Shown: positions 52,199 through 61,809, counted from the first letter of the stretch. The stretch: 64,000 bases of DNA from Shewanella amazonensis SB2B (GCF_000015245.1 NC_008700.1:3360501-3424500), one strand, 5' to 3'. The notes: a model not told the origin generated them from the sequence alone. Numbers and translations: made by a program.

Positions 52199-52219
52199 TT
52201 GATATCAATTTGATATCAA
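52199..52219. promoter_or_regulatory. Tandem TTGATATCAA palindromes before the SPFH-RHH operon
   Basis: Two identical 10-bp perfect palindromes start at 52199 and 52210, 11 bp apart (one helical turn). They lie 13 bp upstream of the SPFH start codon. This geometry fits two adjacent RHH dimers on one DNA face and would block the promoter or ribosome site. Confidence 0.8.
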
Positions 52220-52342
52220 CCTAAGATCTGGTTAAAAAAAGATCAACAGGTATTTTGTAAATCTTGTGTCAGATAGGCGCGGGACATGGGTGAAAAACGA
52301 AATCCACTCCTGGCAAGATGATTACAATGATTTGTTTTAAAT

Positions 52343-52372
52343 AAAAAAGCACGGCTTACGCCATGCTTTTTT
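52343..52372 (-). terminator. Terminator of the TonB-dependent receptor gene
   Basis: Arms AAAAAAGCACGGC / GCCATGCTTTTTT with a 4-nt loop and one mismatch lie immediately beyond the receptor stop codon in the leftward direction. Confidence 0.85.
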
Positions 52373-52389
52373 GGGGTTGTGGGTCCGCC

Positions 52390-54591
52390 CTAAAATCGGT
52401 ATTTCACGTTCGCCGTGATTTGACGTTGTTGACCATAGAAGCAGTCCCCCCGCGCCAGGCAGCTGGTAATCACCGTCTTGTCGCTGAGGTTATCGAGATT
52501 AAGTGTCAGATCCCAACTCTCCCATTCGTAGCCCAGCATCATATCCCACATCTGATAGCTGTCGGTTTCCAGCGATTTGTGGGCATAGCTGCCATCCGGC
52601 AACAGCACATCCACACTGCCATCGGATGTCTGGCCCACATAGCGATAGCCCAGGCCCAGTTTCAGTCCCGGCAGCCAATGTTCGGGGCGATAAGTGGCCC
52701 AAACAGACAGCATATTGTCCGGCATGGCGGCTAAACGAGCCCCCTGCTCGTACACCTTGTCGGTGACCTTGATTTCAGAGTCACTGTAGGCATAACTGCC
52801 GTACAGGTCCCAGTGTTCCCACTCCAGCTGCGCCTCAAGCTCAACACCACGGATTTCCACTTCACCCAGCTGATTCATGGCCTCCGGCGTATCCTGAGTC
52901 ACCCGATTGGACTCCAAAATGCGGTAACCGGCCAGGGTGATAAGATGCTCTGTCCCCTCGGGCTGAAACTTTACGCCCGCCTCCCACTGCTGGCCTTCCC
53001 TTGGCTTATACACCTCACCGGACTTGGACACCCCGGCGATGGGATTGAACGACTCGGAATAGCTGATATAGGGCGAAATGCCTCCGCTGAAGGCATACAT
53101 AAGCCCGGCCCTGGCAGTGGTGGCCGAAGGTGATGTCTTAATGCCGGCGGTATTTTTCACGTCCAGACTGTCGTGCCTCAGCCCCAGGCTGAGCACCCAG
53201 TCATTCCAGCGCATGGAGTCCTGCACATACAGGCCCAGCTGACGCTGGCTGGCACTGGGGTTATCCCTGATAACCTCATCACCGGGCAGGCTGACCTGCC
53301 CATACACAGGCTGGTAGACATCAATCAAGCCACCTTGGCCGGAAAGATAGGCGCTGTCGTTATCTGTCACTACATCCTGATAGTCGGCGCCAACCGTAAC
53401 CCTGTGGGTTAAAGCCCCGGTGTCAAACTCACCGTGGAGCTGCAGATCTGTGGTGAAGGCGCTGGCGCTGGCGTCGCTCAGGTAAACAGAGCGCAGCAGC
53501 TCGCGCTTGTTGTCCTGAAACTTGGGCGGCCAGGCATACAGGGTGCGGTATTCGGCGCTGGAGTCCATTTGCCGGGCCGCCCAGTTGAACTGAAGTCCGG
53601 ATTCAAATTCATGTTCCAGCCTCAGGGTGACCGAGTGCTGCCTGGTATCGTATCTGTCCCAGCCCGGCTCGCTGACAAAGCGCTCGCTGGGGATCTGGCC
53701 ATATTTGGCAGGCAAAATGGTGCCTTCGTGGGGGAAAAACTGGGTGCTGGACCCGGTATGGTTATCCTGAAAATAGCTCAGCAGACTCAGCTTGGTATTG
53801 TCAGAAATATAAAAGCTGGCAGAAGGCGCCACAAAGAAGGCATCGTCGGCCACGTGCTCGGTTTGACTGTTGGCGTCCCGCACCAGCGCCGTCAGGCGAT
53901 AGAGTACATTGGCATCCTCATCGAAAGCCCCGGTGAAGTCACCGGCCAACTGCTTACGCTGATAGTTGCCAAGCTGGGCCCAAATTTCGTTGCTGCGCGC
54001 CGCGGTGGGCTGCTTGGTGACCATGTTGACGATGCCGCCGGTGCTGCCCTGACCAAAGAGGACAGACGAAGGCCCCTTAAGAATTTCAACCTGCTGCAAC
54101 AGGTACGGATTGGGGCGGGCATTGTTGTAGTTACCAAACAGCAGCTGCAAACCATCGAGGTAGCTCACCGGCGACACCGAACGAATTTGTGACCAGTCGC
54201 CACGGGAGTCCATACCGTAAGGGCCATTGTAGACACCGGCCACATAGCCCAGGGCATCCTGCAGTGTCTCGGCGCCCAAATCTGTGATGCGCTTTTCTGT
54301 CAGCACTGAGACAGATACGGGTGTTTCGACCACGGGCACATTGCTCTTGCTGGCAGAGGCACTGACGAAAGAAATCAGACCGCGGCTGCTTAGCACCTGA
54401 ATGCGCTCTATATCGCTTTTGGTCGTATCGATTGCTGAAGGCGAAGCTCCCGTTGCCCCAGCCTGCATTTGGGTTGCCTGCTCTTCAGCCTGTGCATCTG
54501 CCCTGGCGTTATCAGCAGCCTGACTCTGATAGGCACAGGCCAGCATGGCCAGCCAAAGCAAAGAATAGCCCCTGTGTGTTGTCACTTTCAT
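52390..54591 (-). CDS. TonB-dependent siderophore receptor (FhuA/FpvA-like)
   Basis: The 733-residue outer-membrane receptor has a signal peptide (ending SQA), an N-terminal plug domain (VETPVSVSVLTEKRITDLGAETLQDALGYVAGVYNG; VEILKGPSSVLFGQGSTGGIVNMVTKQP) and a 22-strand barrel ending in a C-terminal Phe (NVKYRF). It resembles ferric-siderophore receptors of the FhuA/FoxA group; the exact siderophore is not predictable. A Fur box lies about 50 bp upstream, so iron starvation should induce it. No siderophore synthesis genes are near. Confidence 0.93.
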   Translation of the reverse strand: MKVTTHRGYSLLWLAMLACAYQSQAADNARADAQAEEQATQMQAGATGASPSAIDTTKSDIERIQVLSSRGLISFVSASASKSNVPVVETPVSVSVLTEKRITDLGAETLQDALGYVAGVYNGPYGMDSRGDWSQIRSVSPVSYLDGLQLLFGNYNNARPNPYLLQQVEILKGPSSVLFGQGSTGGIVNMVTKQPTAARSNEIWAQLGNYQRKQLAGDFTGAFDEDANVLYRLTALVRDANSQTEHVADDAFFVAPSASFYISDNTKLSLLSYFQDNHTGSSTQFFPHEGTILPAKYGQIPSERFVSEPGWDRYDTRQHSVTLRLEHEFESGLQFNWAARQMDSSAEYRTLYAWPPKFQDNKRELLRSVYLSDASASAFTTDLQLHGEFDTGALTHRVTVGADYQDVVTDNDSAYLSGQGGLIDVYQPVYGQVSLPGDEVIRDNPSASQRQLGLYVQDSMRWNDWVLSLGLRHDSLDVKNTAGIKTSPSATTARAGLMYAFSGGISPYISYSESFNPIAGVSKSGEVYKPREGQQWEAGVKFQPEGTEHLITLAGYRILESNRVTQDTPEAMNQLGEVEIRGVELEAQLEWEHWDLYGSYAYSDSEIKVTDKVYEQGARLAAMPDNMLSVWATYRPEHWLPGLKLGLGYRYVGQTSDGSVDVLLPDGSYAHKSLETDSYQMWDMMLGYEWESWDLTLNLDNLSDKTVITSCLARGDCFYGQQRQITANVKYRF

Positions 54592-54926
54592 ACATCCCCC
54601 GAATGAGTAACCCTGTTAAAATCGTCGGGAGATTATCATGTTGAGAATAATTCTCAATTGCAAAATAAAAAATTTACAAACCGCTGAAATCATAAAGATT
54701 GTAAAGAAGACGTCTGTTGTGATTGACCTGAAATTCAGCCGGGACGCAGGCCATTAACAAAGGCGACATGCCATCAGGATAGCCATTTGAGAGCCAAATC
54801 AATTAACATAAAATCAACAATGTACGCAATCTCTCTTGCCTGACCGAAACCTAATGATAAAGTGTGACTCCCAATCCCCTGCAGCGGGAATAAAGTTGCA
54901 GGAAATAACAACAAAGGAATGAATAG
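54592..54926. other. Intergenic region holding a Fur box
   Basis: This 335-bp gap lies between the divergent receptor gene and the HEAT-repeat lipoprotein gene. The Fur box near its left end should govern the receptor. The rest is AT-rich with no gene; it should include the lipoprotein promoter. Confidence 0.6.
54641..54657. promoter_or_regulatory. Fur box
   Basis: TTGAGAATAATTCTCAA is a perfect palindrome that matches the 7-1-7 Fur pattern (TGAGAAT-A-ATTCTCA). It lies 50 bp upstream of the TonB receptor start codon. Confidence 0.88.
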
Positions 54927-55868
54927 ATGACTTTTCCCATTAAGCGCCTGCTGGTTATTGCGTTGACTTCCGCACTTATGGGTGGCTGTGCCCCCTCGTC
55001 GTATCAGGTAAAAACGCCAGCCCCTTCCAACGCTGGCTACGAAAAAACCGCAACCAATGATTTTTCCCCTTTGCAGCTTGTCGACATGCGCAGCGACAAG
55101 AAAACCTTCAGCTATGGCATACTCCCGGCCGAGCTGAAACTGAATAAAGCGCCACTTGCACCAGTGGACTTTTTGCAGGAACACACGGATAAAGAACTGG
55201 CGGCCAGGGGGATCAATCCAAGCGCCGTTGCCGCGCCGCTCAAAGTCGATGTGCTCAAGTTGGCGATGCGTAACCACCGCACCAATGCCTATACTCCCTT
55301 CATTACCTTCACCATGCTGAGTGCCGATGTCCATACGCCAGAGGGTATCAAGCGGGTCGGTGTGTTTGTTAAACGCGGCAAAGTACCTGTGTGGAGCTTC
55401 GATGAAATCATCGAGCCAACCCTGAATGAACCTCTGTCGCTGTTGGTAAAAGAATTTGCCGCCAAGGTGAATGCCCTGGTGTATCAGCAGCAGATTTCAG
55501 ACGCCGATGTGAAGGCACTGATAGCCAAGACCAAAGCGTCCAATGATTATCTGGATGTCTATCAGCTTGGCTTTGGCAACAACAAAACTGCCGTACCTTT
55601 CCTGAAAGAACTGCTCAAGTCGGATGAAGAGTATGTGCGTCTGGCGGCCATCTCTTCTCTGGGTATTCTCGATGCCGAAGAAGAGCTGGAAACTCTTAAA
55701 GGTGTATTTTCCACTGCCGACAATTGGTCAGATAAAGCCATGGCCGTCAAAGCCATTGCCGACCTGAACCTGGAAGACGGCAACCGCTTTATCCGTGACG
55801 TACAGTCAAGCTTTAAAGACAGCAAAGAGAAAGACTGGGGCAATATGCTGATTGGTCTGTACCTGTAA
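54927..55868 (+). CDS. HEAT-repeat lipoprotein of unknown function
   Basis: The 313-residue protein has a lipoprotein signal (lipobox MGGC, residues 18-21) and a first domain (about 45-185) without known family. The C-terminal part (about 205-313) consists of HEAT-like repeats (AVPFLKELLKSDEEYVRLAAISSLGILDAEEELETLKGVF). It is probably a periplasmic scaffold or partner-binding protein. Monocistronic with a strong terminator. Confidence 0.85.
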   Translation: MTFPIKRLLVIALTSALMGGCAPSSYQVKTPAPSNAGYEKTATNDFSPLQLVDMRSDKKTFSYGILPAELKLNKAPLAPVDFLQEHTDKELAARGINPSAVAAPLKVDVLKLAMRNHRTNAYTPFITFTMLSADVHTPEGIKRVGVFVKRGKVPVWSFDEIIEPTLNEPLSLLVKEFAAKVNALVYQQQISDADVKALIAKTKASNDYLDVYQLGFGNNKTAVPFLKELLKSDEEYVRLAAISSLGILDAEEELETLKGVFSTADNWSDKAMAVKAIADLNLEDGNRFIRDVQSSFKDSKEKDWGNMLIGLYL

Positions 55869-55896
55869 CCCGCAGGAATGCACCGTTAACCCCATA

Positions 55897-55924
55897 AAAA
55901 AACCGGCCAGTTGGCCGGTTTTTT
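55897..55924. terminator. Bidirectional terminator
   Basis: A 13-bp stem AAAAAACCGGCCA / TGGCCGGTTTTTT with a tight loop lies between the converging lipoprotein and lysS genes. Confidence 0.92.
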
Positions 55925-55939
55925 ATTTGTTCACACAGC

Positions 55940-57442
55940 TTACGCCTGAGGACGCATGGCCGGGAACAGGATCACGTCACGGATGGTGTGAGTGTTGGTA
56001 AAGAGCATTACCAAACGGTCGATACCAATGCCCTGACCAGCAGTGGGCGGCAGACCGTGTTCCAGCGCTGTGATGAAGTCAGCATCGTAGAACATGGCTT
56101 CATCGTCACCGGCGTCCTTGGCTTCTACCTGCGCCTTGAAGCGGTTGTCCTGATCTTCAGCGTCGTTAAGCTCGCTGAAGCCGTTGGCCACTTCACGTCC
56201 ACCAATGAAGAATTCAAAACGGTCGGTGATGAAATCATTACCATCGCTGCGACGGGCCAGCGGCGAAATGTCCGCTGGGTAGCCAGTGATGAAGGTTGGC
56301 TGCATCAGCTTGGGCTCGGCAGTCTCACCAAAGATTTCTTCCAGAAGCTGACCACAGCTCCAGAAGGTTTCGGTTTCGATGCCCACGTCCTTGGCAAGCT
56401 TACGCATGAAGTCTATGTTCTTCACTTCTTCGTAGGTCATGGCCTGGATGGTGGCGTTGTCCGGGTTGTAGTGCTTGATGGCTTCGAGCATGCTCATACG
56501 GGTGTATGGGCCGCCGAAATCAATCACGTGCTCGCCGTAAGGCAGCTTGGTGTCACCCAGCAGTTCCTTGGCGATACTGGACAGCATCTCTTCGGTCAAA
56601 TCAATCAGATCCTTGTAGTCGGCGTAGGCCATATAGAATTCCATCATGGTGAATTCCGGGTTATGGCGTGGCGACAGACCCTCGTTACGGAAGTTACGGT
56701 TGATTTCGAACACGCGCTCGAAACCGCCCACAACCAGACGCTTCAGGTACAGTTCGGGGGCAATACGCAGGTACATTTCGATGTCCAGCGCATTGTGATG
56801 GGTGACGAAAGGACGGGCAGAAGCGCCGCCTGGGATCACGTGCATCATTGGGGTTTCAACTTCCATGAACTCTTTTTTGATCATGAAGTTACGGATAGCT
56901 GCAACCACTTTTGAGCGCATTTTGAAGGCTTCACGTGAGTCTTCGTTCACGATGAGGTCAACATAACGCTGGCGGTAGCGGGTTTCCTGGTCGGTCAGAC
57001 CGTGGAATTTCTCAGGCAGTGGGCGCAGCGCCTTGGTCAGCAGCTCGTAGCGTTCCATGTTCACATAGAGGTCGCCCTTACCGGACAGATGCAGGGTACC
57101 TTCCACGCCGATGATGTCACCGATATCCAGACCGGCATAACGGTCTTTCAAGTCGGCCTGTACGCCTTTATCGGCATAGGCCTGGATACGGCCAGACACG
57201 TCCTGCAGTACCAGGAAAGGACCACGCTTGGCCATTACGCGGCCAGCGATGGCGGTTTGGAAACCCAGGGCTTCCAGCTCTTCCTTGGTCTTGTCACCGA
57301 ACTGCGCTTGAAGCTCGGCAGCCTTGTGTTTACGGCGGAAGGTGTTCGGGTGACCATTGGCTGGGCAGTTCTTGCGGACGTGTTCCAGCTTGGCACGACG
57401 TTCAGCAATCAGCTTGTTCTCGTCTTGGATGTGTTCAGTCAT
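55940..57442 (-). CDS. lysS: Lysyl-tRNA synthetase (class II)
   Basis: The 500-residue enzyme charges tRNA-Lys. It has an N-terminal OB-fold anticodon domain (AGRVMAKRGPFLVLQDVSGRIQAYADK) and class II motifs: motif 1 near VVAAIRNFMIKKEFMEVETPMM, motif 2 (FRNEGLSPRHNPEFTMMEFYMAY) and motif 3 (GIGIDRLVMLFTN). The ATG at 57442 follows AGAAGAGACG; the frame that extends to 57490 overlaps the prfB end and is not used. It follows prfB by 19 bp, the conserved prfB-lysS operon. Confidence 0.97.
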   Translation of the reverse strand: MTEHIQDENKLIAERRAKLEHVRKNCPANGHPNTFRRKHKAAELQAQFGDKTKEELEALGFQTAIAGRVMAKRGPFLVLQDVSGRIQAYADKGVQADLKDRYAGLDIGDIIGVEGTLHLSGKGDLYVNMERYELLTKALRPLPEKFHGLTDQETRYRQRYVDLIVNEDSREAFKMRSKVVAAIRNFMIKKEFMEVETPMMHVIPGGASARPFVTHHNALDIEMYLRIAPELYLKRLVVGGFERVFEINRNFRNEGLSPRHNPEFTMMEFYMAYADYKDLIDLTEEMLSSIAKELLGDTKLPYGEHVIDFGGPYTRMSMLEAIKHYNPDNATIQAMTYEEVKNIDFMRKLAKDVGIETETFWSCGQLLEEIFGETAEPKLMQPTFITGYPADISPLARRSDGNDFITDRFEFFIGGREVANGFSELNDAEDQDNRFKAQVEAKDAGDDEAMFYDADFITALEHGLPPTAGQGIGIDRLVMLFTNTHTIRDVILFPAMRPQA

Positions 57443-57461
57443 CGTCTCTTCTCGCAGTAAA

Positions 57462-58560
57462 TTACAGCCCGGATTTAAGGCTGGCTTCAATAAACTTGTC
57501 CAGATCGCCGTCCAGCACCGATTGGGTGTTGCGGGTCTCTACGCCGGTACGCAAATCCTTGATACGGGAGTCATCCAGTACATAAGAGCGGATTTGGCTG
57601 CCCCAGCCGATGTCAGACTTGGCATCTTCGGCGGCTTGCTTTTCGGCGTTTTGCTTTTGCAGCTCCAGCTCATAAAGCTTGGCTTTCAGCTGCTTCATGG
57701 CGGTGTCTTTGTTCTTGTGCTGTGAGCGGTCGTTCTGACATTGCACCACGGTGTTGGTGGGCAAGTGGGTAATACGTACCGCTGACTCAGTCCGGTTTAC
57801 GTGCTGACCACCGGCACCCGAGGCGCGGTATACGTCGATACGCAGATCGGCCGGGTTGATATCAATCTCGATGTCATCATCGATTTCAGGATACACAAAC
57901 ACAGAGCAGAACGAGGTGTGACGACGGCCGCTGGAATCGAATGGCGACTTACGCACCAAACGATGTACACCGGTTTCTGTGCGCAGCCAACCATAGGCAT
58001 ACTCGCCGGTAAACTTGATGGTGGCACTCTTGATACCGGCCACGTCACCGTCTGACACTTCAATCAATTCAGGTTTGAAGTCGTGTGCTTCACCCCAACG
58101 CAGGTACATGCGCAGCACCATTTCTGCCCAGTCCTGGGCTTCGGTACCGCCGGAGCCGGACTGAATGTCCAGATAGCAGTCGGAAGGATCCTGTGGTCCG
58201 GAGAACATGCGGCGGAACTCCAGATCCTCAAGGCTCTTCTCAAGCTCATCAAGCTCGGCCTTGGCATCTTCAAAGGTGCCTTCGTCTTCTTCCTCAACGG
58301 CCAGCTCAAGCAGGCCTTCCACATCTTCCAGACCCGAATCCAGAGTGTCTATGGTCTTGACCACATTCTCCAGGCTGGCGCGTTCTTTGCCCAGTGCCTG
58401 AGCACGCTCGGGGTTGTTCCAGACATCTGAGCTTTCAAGCTCGCGGGTAACTTCTTCCAGACGCTCTTTTTTGGCGTCGTAGTCAAAGATACCCCCTAAG
58501 GAGCATAGTGCGCTGGGCCAGCTCCTTAATTTTGAATTTAACCGGATTGACTTCAAACAT
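57462..58560 (-). CDS. prfB: Peptide chain release factor 2, with programmed +1 frameshift
   Basis: RF2 ends translation at UAA and UGA. The real start is ATG 58560 (MFEVNPVKFKIKELAQRTMLLRGYL). After 25 codons an in-frame UGA (58485-58483) follows the classic slippery site AGGGGGTATCTTTGAC; a +1 shift continues as DYDAKKERLEE to the stop at 57462, giving 365 residues, the E. coli length. The AGGGGG at 58497-58492 acts as the internal Shine-Dalgarno. The SPF anticodon-like motif and GGQ (GAGGQHVNRTESAVRI) are present. RF2 levels control the shift. Confidence 0.97.
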
Positions 58561-58846
58561 GGTGATTCAACTTAAATCGATTGGATAACAGAAAAATTAA
58601 CGGCGTATTCTACCAAAGTGACTGGCTGGATACCAGTTAAGCATCCGGCTTTGTCAGGGGCTTTTTCTACCATTTTGCCCCCTGTCGACCTGAGTTTGGT
58701 TGCGCTTTACATTGCCCCGACCATCACCATACCCAAGTCCCTGCCACACCAGGCCCCAACGCCTCTCCCTACTGGTCGCATCAATCGCAAAATACAGGCG
58801 AACTTGTCCTTCTGGCAGGGCCGCGGAGCCTGTCTATACTGTTGAG

Positions 58847-59830
58847 ATGAACGAAAAAATCCCCGTGTGCTGCTATCACGAAGATGAGGGGTTTTCATGC
58901 TCAGAGCCCGCTGGCCCCAGCGGCCTGTGTTACTGGCATGATCCCCGCATCACCAAAGATGGCCCAGATGACAAAGCCAAACTCGAAGCCTACGCCCGCA
59001 AGGGCGGTATGCTCAGAGGCATTCACCTGAAGCGTGCCGAGCTTGCCGGTATCGATTTGGTCAAACACCACAGTAAAACCGGTTATGACATGAGCCATGC
59101 CGAACTGTACAGGGCCAATCTTAACGGCGCCCACCTGTTTAATCTCAATCTGGAAAATGCCAGTTTGATGAAGGCCGATCTGCGGGAGGCCAATGTTCAC
59201 TGCGCCAATCTGGTTAATACTAATTTGCTGGGCATCAAGTGGATGGGCGCCAAAATTGAAAACATCAATACCGGCAAGCTGCTTAAGCAGGAACGTATGG
59301 CCATGGAGGCCGAGCGTGTGGGTGAAATGGAAATTGCGCTGGATTATTTTGAGCAGGCCGAAGAAATATACCGTGACCTGCGCAAGGCCGCCGAACGCGA
59401 AGGCCTGTTTGCCATGGGCGGGCATTTTATTCAGCGTGAGCTGACCATGCGCCGCCATCAGTTACCCAAGTATTCCCGGGCCCGGCTGACCTCCAAAATT
59501 ATCGACCTTTTCTGCGGCTATGGTGAATCGCCGGGGCGGGTTATCGGCTTTTCCATGGTGCTTATTCTGATTTGCGCCATCTGTTATTTTTTCACTGGCC
59601 TGAGCTACGGCGGCAACATACATGTGTTCAAACCTGAAAACACCTTTATGATGAATTTCTACTTATTTTTTAACTGCATATACTACTCGGTTGTGACCTT
59701 TACCACCCTGGGCTACGGCGATTTTACTCCCATAGGCTTTTCGCGCCTGATAGCCGCCATCGAAGCCTTTACGGGCAGTTTTACCATCGCCCTGTTCGTG
59801 GTGGTATTCGTAAAGAAAATGACCCGCTGA
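58847..59830 (+). CDS. Pentapeptide-repeat protein fused to a potassium-channel-like pore
   Basis: The 327-residue product has three parts. Residues 1-45 are rich in Cys/His (VCCYHEDEGFSCSEPAGPSGLCYWHDP) and could bind metal. Residues about 50-160 hold pentapeptide repeats of the A(D/N)LxxA type (AELYRANLNGAHLFNLNLENASLMKADLREANVHCANLVNTNLLG). The C-terminal part has two membrane helices (about 232-252 and 293-322) around a pore loop with the filter TTLGYGDFTP, as in Ion_trans_2 channels. ATG 58847 is chosen as the first with sensible sequence; an upstream frame is only antisense-like text. Function: a probable K+ channel with an unknown gating domain. Confidence 0.88.
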   Translation: MNEKIPVCCYHEDEGFSCSEPAGPSGLCYWHDPRITKDGPDDKAKLEAYARKGGMLRGIHLKRAELAGIDLVKHHSKTGYDMSHAELYRANLNGAHLFNLNLENASLMKADLREANVHCANLVNTNLLGIKWMGAKIENINTGKLLKQERMAMEAERVGEMEIALDYFEQAEEIYRDLRKAAEREGLFAMGGHFIQRELTMRRHQLPKYSRARLTSKIIDLFCGYGESPGRVIGFSMVLILICAICYFFTGLSYGGNIHVFKPENTFMMNFYLFFNCIYYSVVTFTTLGYGDFTPIGFSRLIAAIEAFTGSFTIALFVVVFVKKMTR

Positions 59831-59836
59831 GCAACG

Positions 59837-59947
59837 CTATTCCCTATTCCCTATTCCCTATTCCCTATTCCCTATTCCCTATTCCCTATTCCCTATTCCC
59901 TATTCCCTATTCCCTATTCCCTATTCCCCCCTATTCCCCCCTATTCC
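59837..59947 (+). repeat. Heptanucleotide tandem repeat (CTATTCC)
   Basis: Thirteen perfect head-to-tail copies of CTATTCC run from 59837 to 59927, followed by two more copies separated by CCC. The tract begins 6 bp after the stop codon of the channel gene and lies between it and the terminator of the chemoreceptor gene. It is non-coding. Confidence 0.97.
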
Positions 59948-59962
59948 AAAGCAGCATTCAGC

Positions 59963-59986
59963 AAAAAGGCACCCGAAGGTGCCTTT
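59963..59986 (-). terminator. Terminator of the Cache chemoreceptor gene
   Basis: Stem AAAGGCACC / GGTGCCTTT with loop CGAA has five A's on its left for the leftward U tract. Confidence 0.85.
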
Positions 59987-60001
59987 ATCACGCTAACACA
60001 A

Positions 60002-61678
60002 TCACACCTTGAACTGGCCTACCAGGTTGGAGAGCTGGGCCCCTTCGGTGGAGACGGTGCGGCTGACGGTTCTTGCCTCCTGACTGGAGACCAGCAACGC
60101 ATTCACTATCTCCTGAATGGCATACACATTACGGTTAATCTCTTCGGTCACAGAGCTTTGCTCGGTGGCCGCCGCCGCAATCTGGGTGCTCATATCATTG
60201 ATAGCGGTAACGGCGCTGGTCACCGATCCCAGACTCTCAGAAATCGCTGTCGAGGCTTCCACAGACCGCTGACAACTGTGCTGGCTCTCATCCATGGTTT
60301 TCACGGCAGATGACACCAGGCGGTGCAAGTCGGTAAGCATTTCATTGATTTCCAGAGTACTTGCCTGGGTCCGACTGGCAAGATTACGCACTTCGTCGGC
60401 CACCACCGCAAAGCCCCGGCCCTGTTCTCCGGCCCGTGCGGCCTCAATGGCCGCATTGAGCGCCAGCAAGTTGGTTTGCTCGGCAATGCCACCAATCACA
60501 GACAACACCGAATTAATCTTTTGCGACTGTTCGCTGAGGGACTGAATATTGGCCGCCGCGTCGTTAACCTGTGACATCAGGTTCGAAATCTCTGCCAGCG
60601 AGGTATCAACACAGGCCTGGGCTTTGGCGACATCACCAGTGGCTGCCTGAGTGGCTTCGGCCACCTGGGTGGTATTTTGTGCCACCTCGGCGGCAGTGGA
60701 CGACATCTCAGTGATGGCGGTAACCACCTGATCGGTTTCGTTATTGTGACTGTTAAGCTGATTCGCCATCTCCGAAGTTTGGCGGTCAATATCGACGGCC
60801 GCCTGTTTTACCCGGCCCGTGGTATCGGCCACATCGCGGATAATACCCTGCAGCTTGTCCACGAATTGGTTAAAGGCGATGCCGAGCTCAGCGATTTCAT
60901 CCTCACCACGAACGCTGAGGCGCGCCGTAAGATCCCCTTCTCCCTTGGCGATGTCGTTCAGGCTGTCGACCATGGCACGAATGGGCTTCACCATCCTGTG
61001 GGCGGCGCTCCAAATGGCTATCAGGGTGATAAAGGCAAGCACCAGCGACATCATGAAAATGGCCACGGCTTTTTCCCACATGGCCTGACGGGCACTTTGT
61101 GAATAAGTGTCAACCGCGGCGTCTATATCATCCAGATAGGCGCCTGTGCCCAATAGCCAATCTTTTCCGGGGATGGGAGCCGCATACCCAATTTTATCCA
61201 CCAACCCCTCGACACCGGGTTTGGGATACACGTAGTTAAAAAAGCCGCCGCCACGTTTGGCTGCATCAATAAGCCCCACCACAATCTTGGTGCCTTGGGG
61301 ATCTGTCATGCCGATTTGCGGTGTACCTTCCAATGCCGGATTGGTGGCGTGGAACACGTTGGCACCCTGATAGTCATAGATAAAAAAGTAACCGGCGCTG
61401 CCAAATCTCAGTGGCCGCAGGGCATCATTGATGTTGCCGTTTTGCCCCAGGCTTATCTGGTGGTCGACCACGGCAAGGGCAATCTGGGTGGCCTCCTGGA
61501 GCTGCTGTTGCCGCTCATTGACCAGCTTTTCCTTAAACAGGGCAACCGAATCGTCCAACGCCTGGCTCTCAACCTGCCAGGAATAGCTCATCACGGCAGT
61601 AAGGATCAGCACCAAAGGCACCATGGCCAGCAGCAAAAGTTTGTTTCTCAGACTGTAATTAGACATGGATATGGACAT
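60002..61678 (-). CDS. Methyl-accepting chemotaxis protein with single Cache sensor
   Basis: The 558-residue transducer has an N-terminal membrane helix (about 13-33), a periplasmic sCache_2-type domain (about 40-185; FGSAGYFFIYDYQGANVFHATNPALEGTPQIGMTDPQGTKIVVGLIDAAKRGGGF), a second membrane helix (about 195-215), a HAMP domain and a signalling domain with the conserved EQTNLLALNAAIEAARAGEQGRGF hairpin. Single Cache domains often bind small carboxylates. The ATG at 61678 follows GGAGAGGTGT. The gene is monocistronic. Confidence 0.95.
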   Translation of the reverse strand: MSISMSNYSLRNKLLLLAMVPLVLILTAVMSYSWQVESQALDDSVALFKEKLVNERQQQLQEATQIALAVVDHQISLGQNGNINDALRPLRFGSAGYFFIYDYQGANVFHATNPALEGTPQIGMTDPQGTKIVVGLIDAAKRGGGFFNYVYPKPGVEGLVDKIGYAAPIPGKDWLLGTGAYLDDIDAAVDTYSQSARQAMWEKAVAIFMMSLVLAFITLIAIWSAAHRMVKPIRAMVDSLNDIAKGEGDLTARLSVRGEDEIAELGIAFNQFVDKLQGIIRDVADTTGRVKQAAVDIDRQTSEMANQLNSHNNETDQVVTAITEMSSTAAEVAQNTTQVAEATQAATGDVAKAQACVDTSLAEISNLMSQVNDAAANIQSLSEQSQKINSVLSVIGGIAEQTNLLALNAAIEAARAGEQGRGFAVVADEVRNLASRTQASTLEINEMLTDLHRLVSSAVKTMDESQHSCQRSVEASTAISESLGSVTSAVTAINDMSTQIAAAATEQSSVTEEINRNVYAIQEIVNALLVSSQEARTVSRTVSTEGAQLSNLVGQFKV

Positions 61679-61809
61679 ACACCTCTCCTTCGATTCGCTC
61701 TCGGCGCCGGGATTTATATGTGTTGAGTATAGCCCTACTACTCGAGGCTGATGGTGGCGTGTTCAATACCTTGTTGCCATGGCCGACACAGCAAGGTTCA
61801 ACGTTCGAC

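Noticed and set aside
58486..58556. Start of prfB at 58556 in the un-shifted frame
   Set aside because: That frame gives a foreign N-terminus; the conserved MFEVNP start plus frameshift site explains the gene fully.
58700..58846. N-terminal extension of the pentapeptide-channel protein
   Set aside because: The 49 extra residues are Pro/Arg/Ser-rich with no conservation pattern; the natural start is the ATG at 58847.
59837..59947. Heptamer tract considered as a CRISPR array
   Set aside because: The 7-bp units are contiguous with no spacers.
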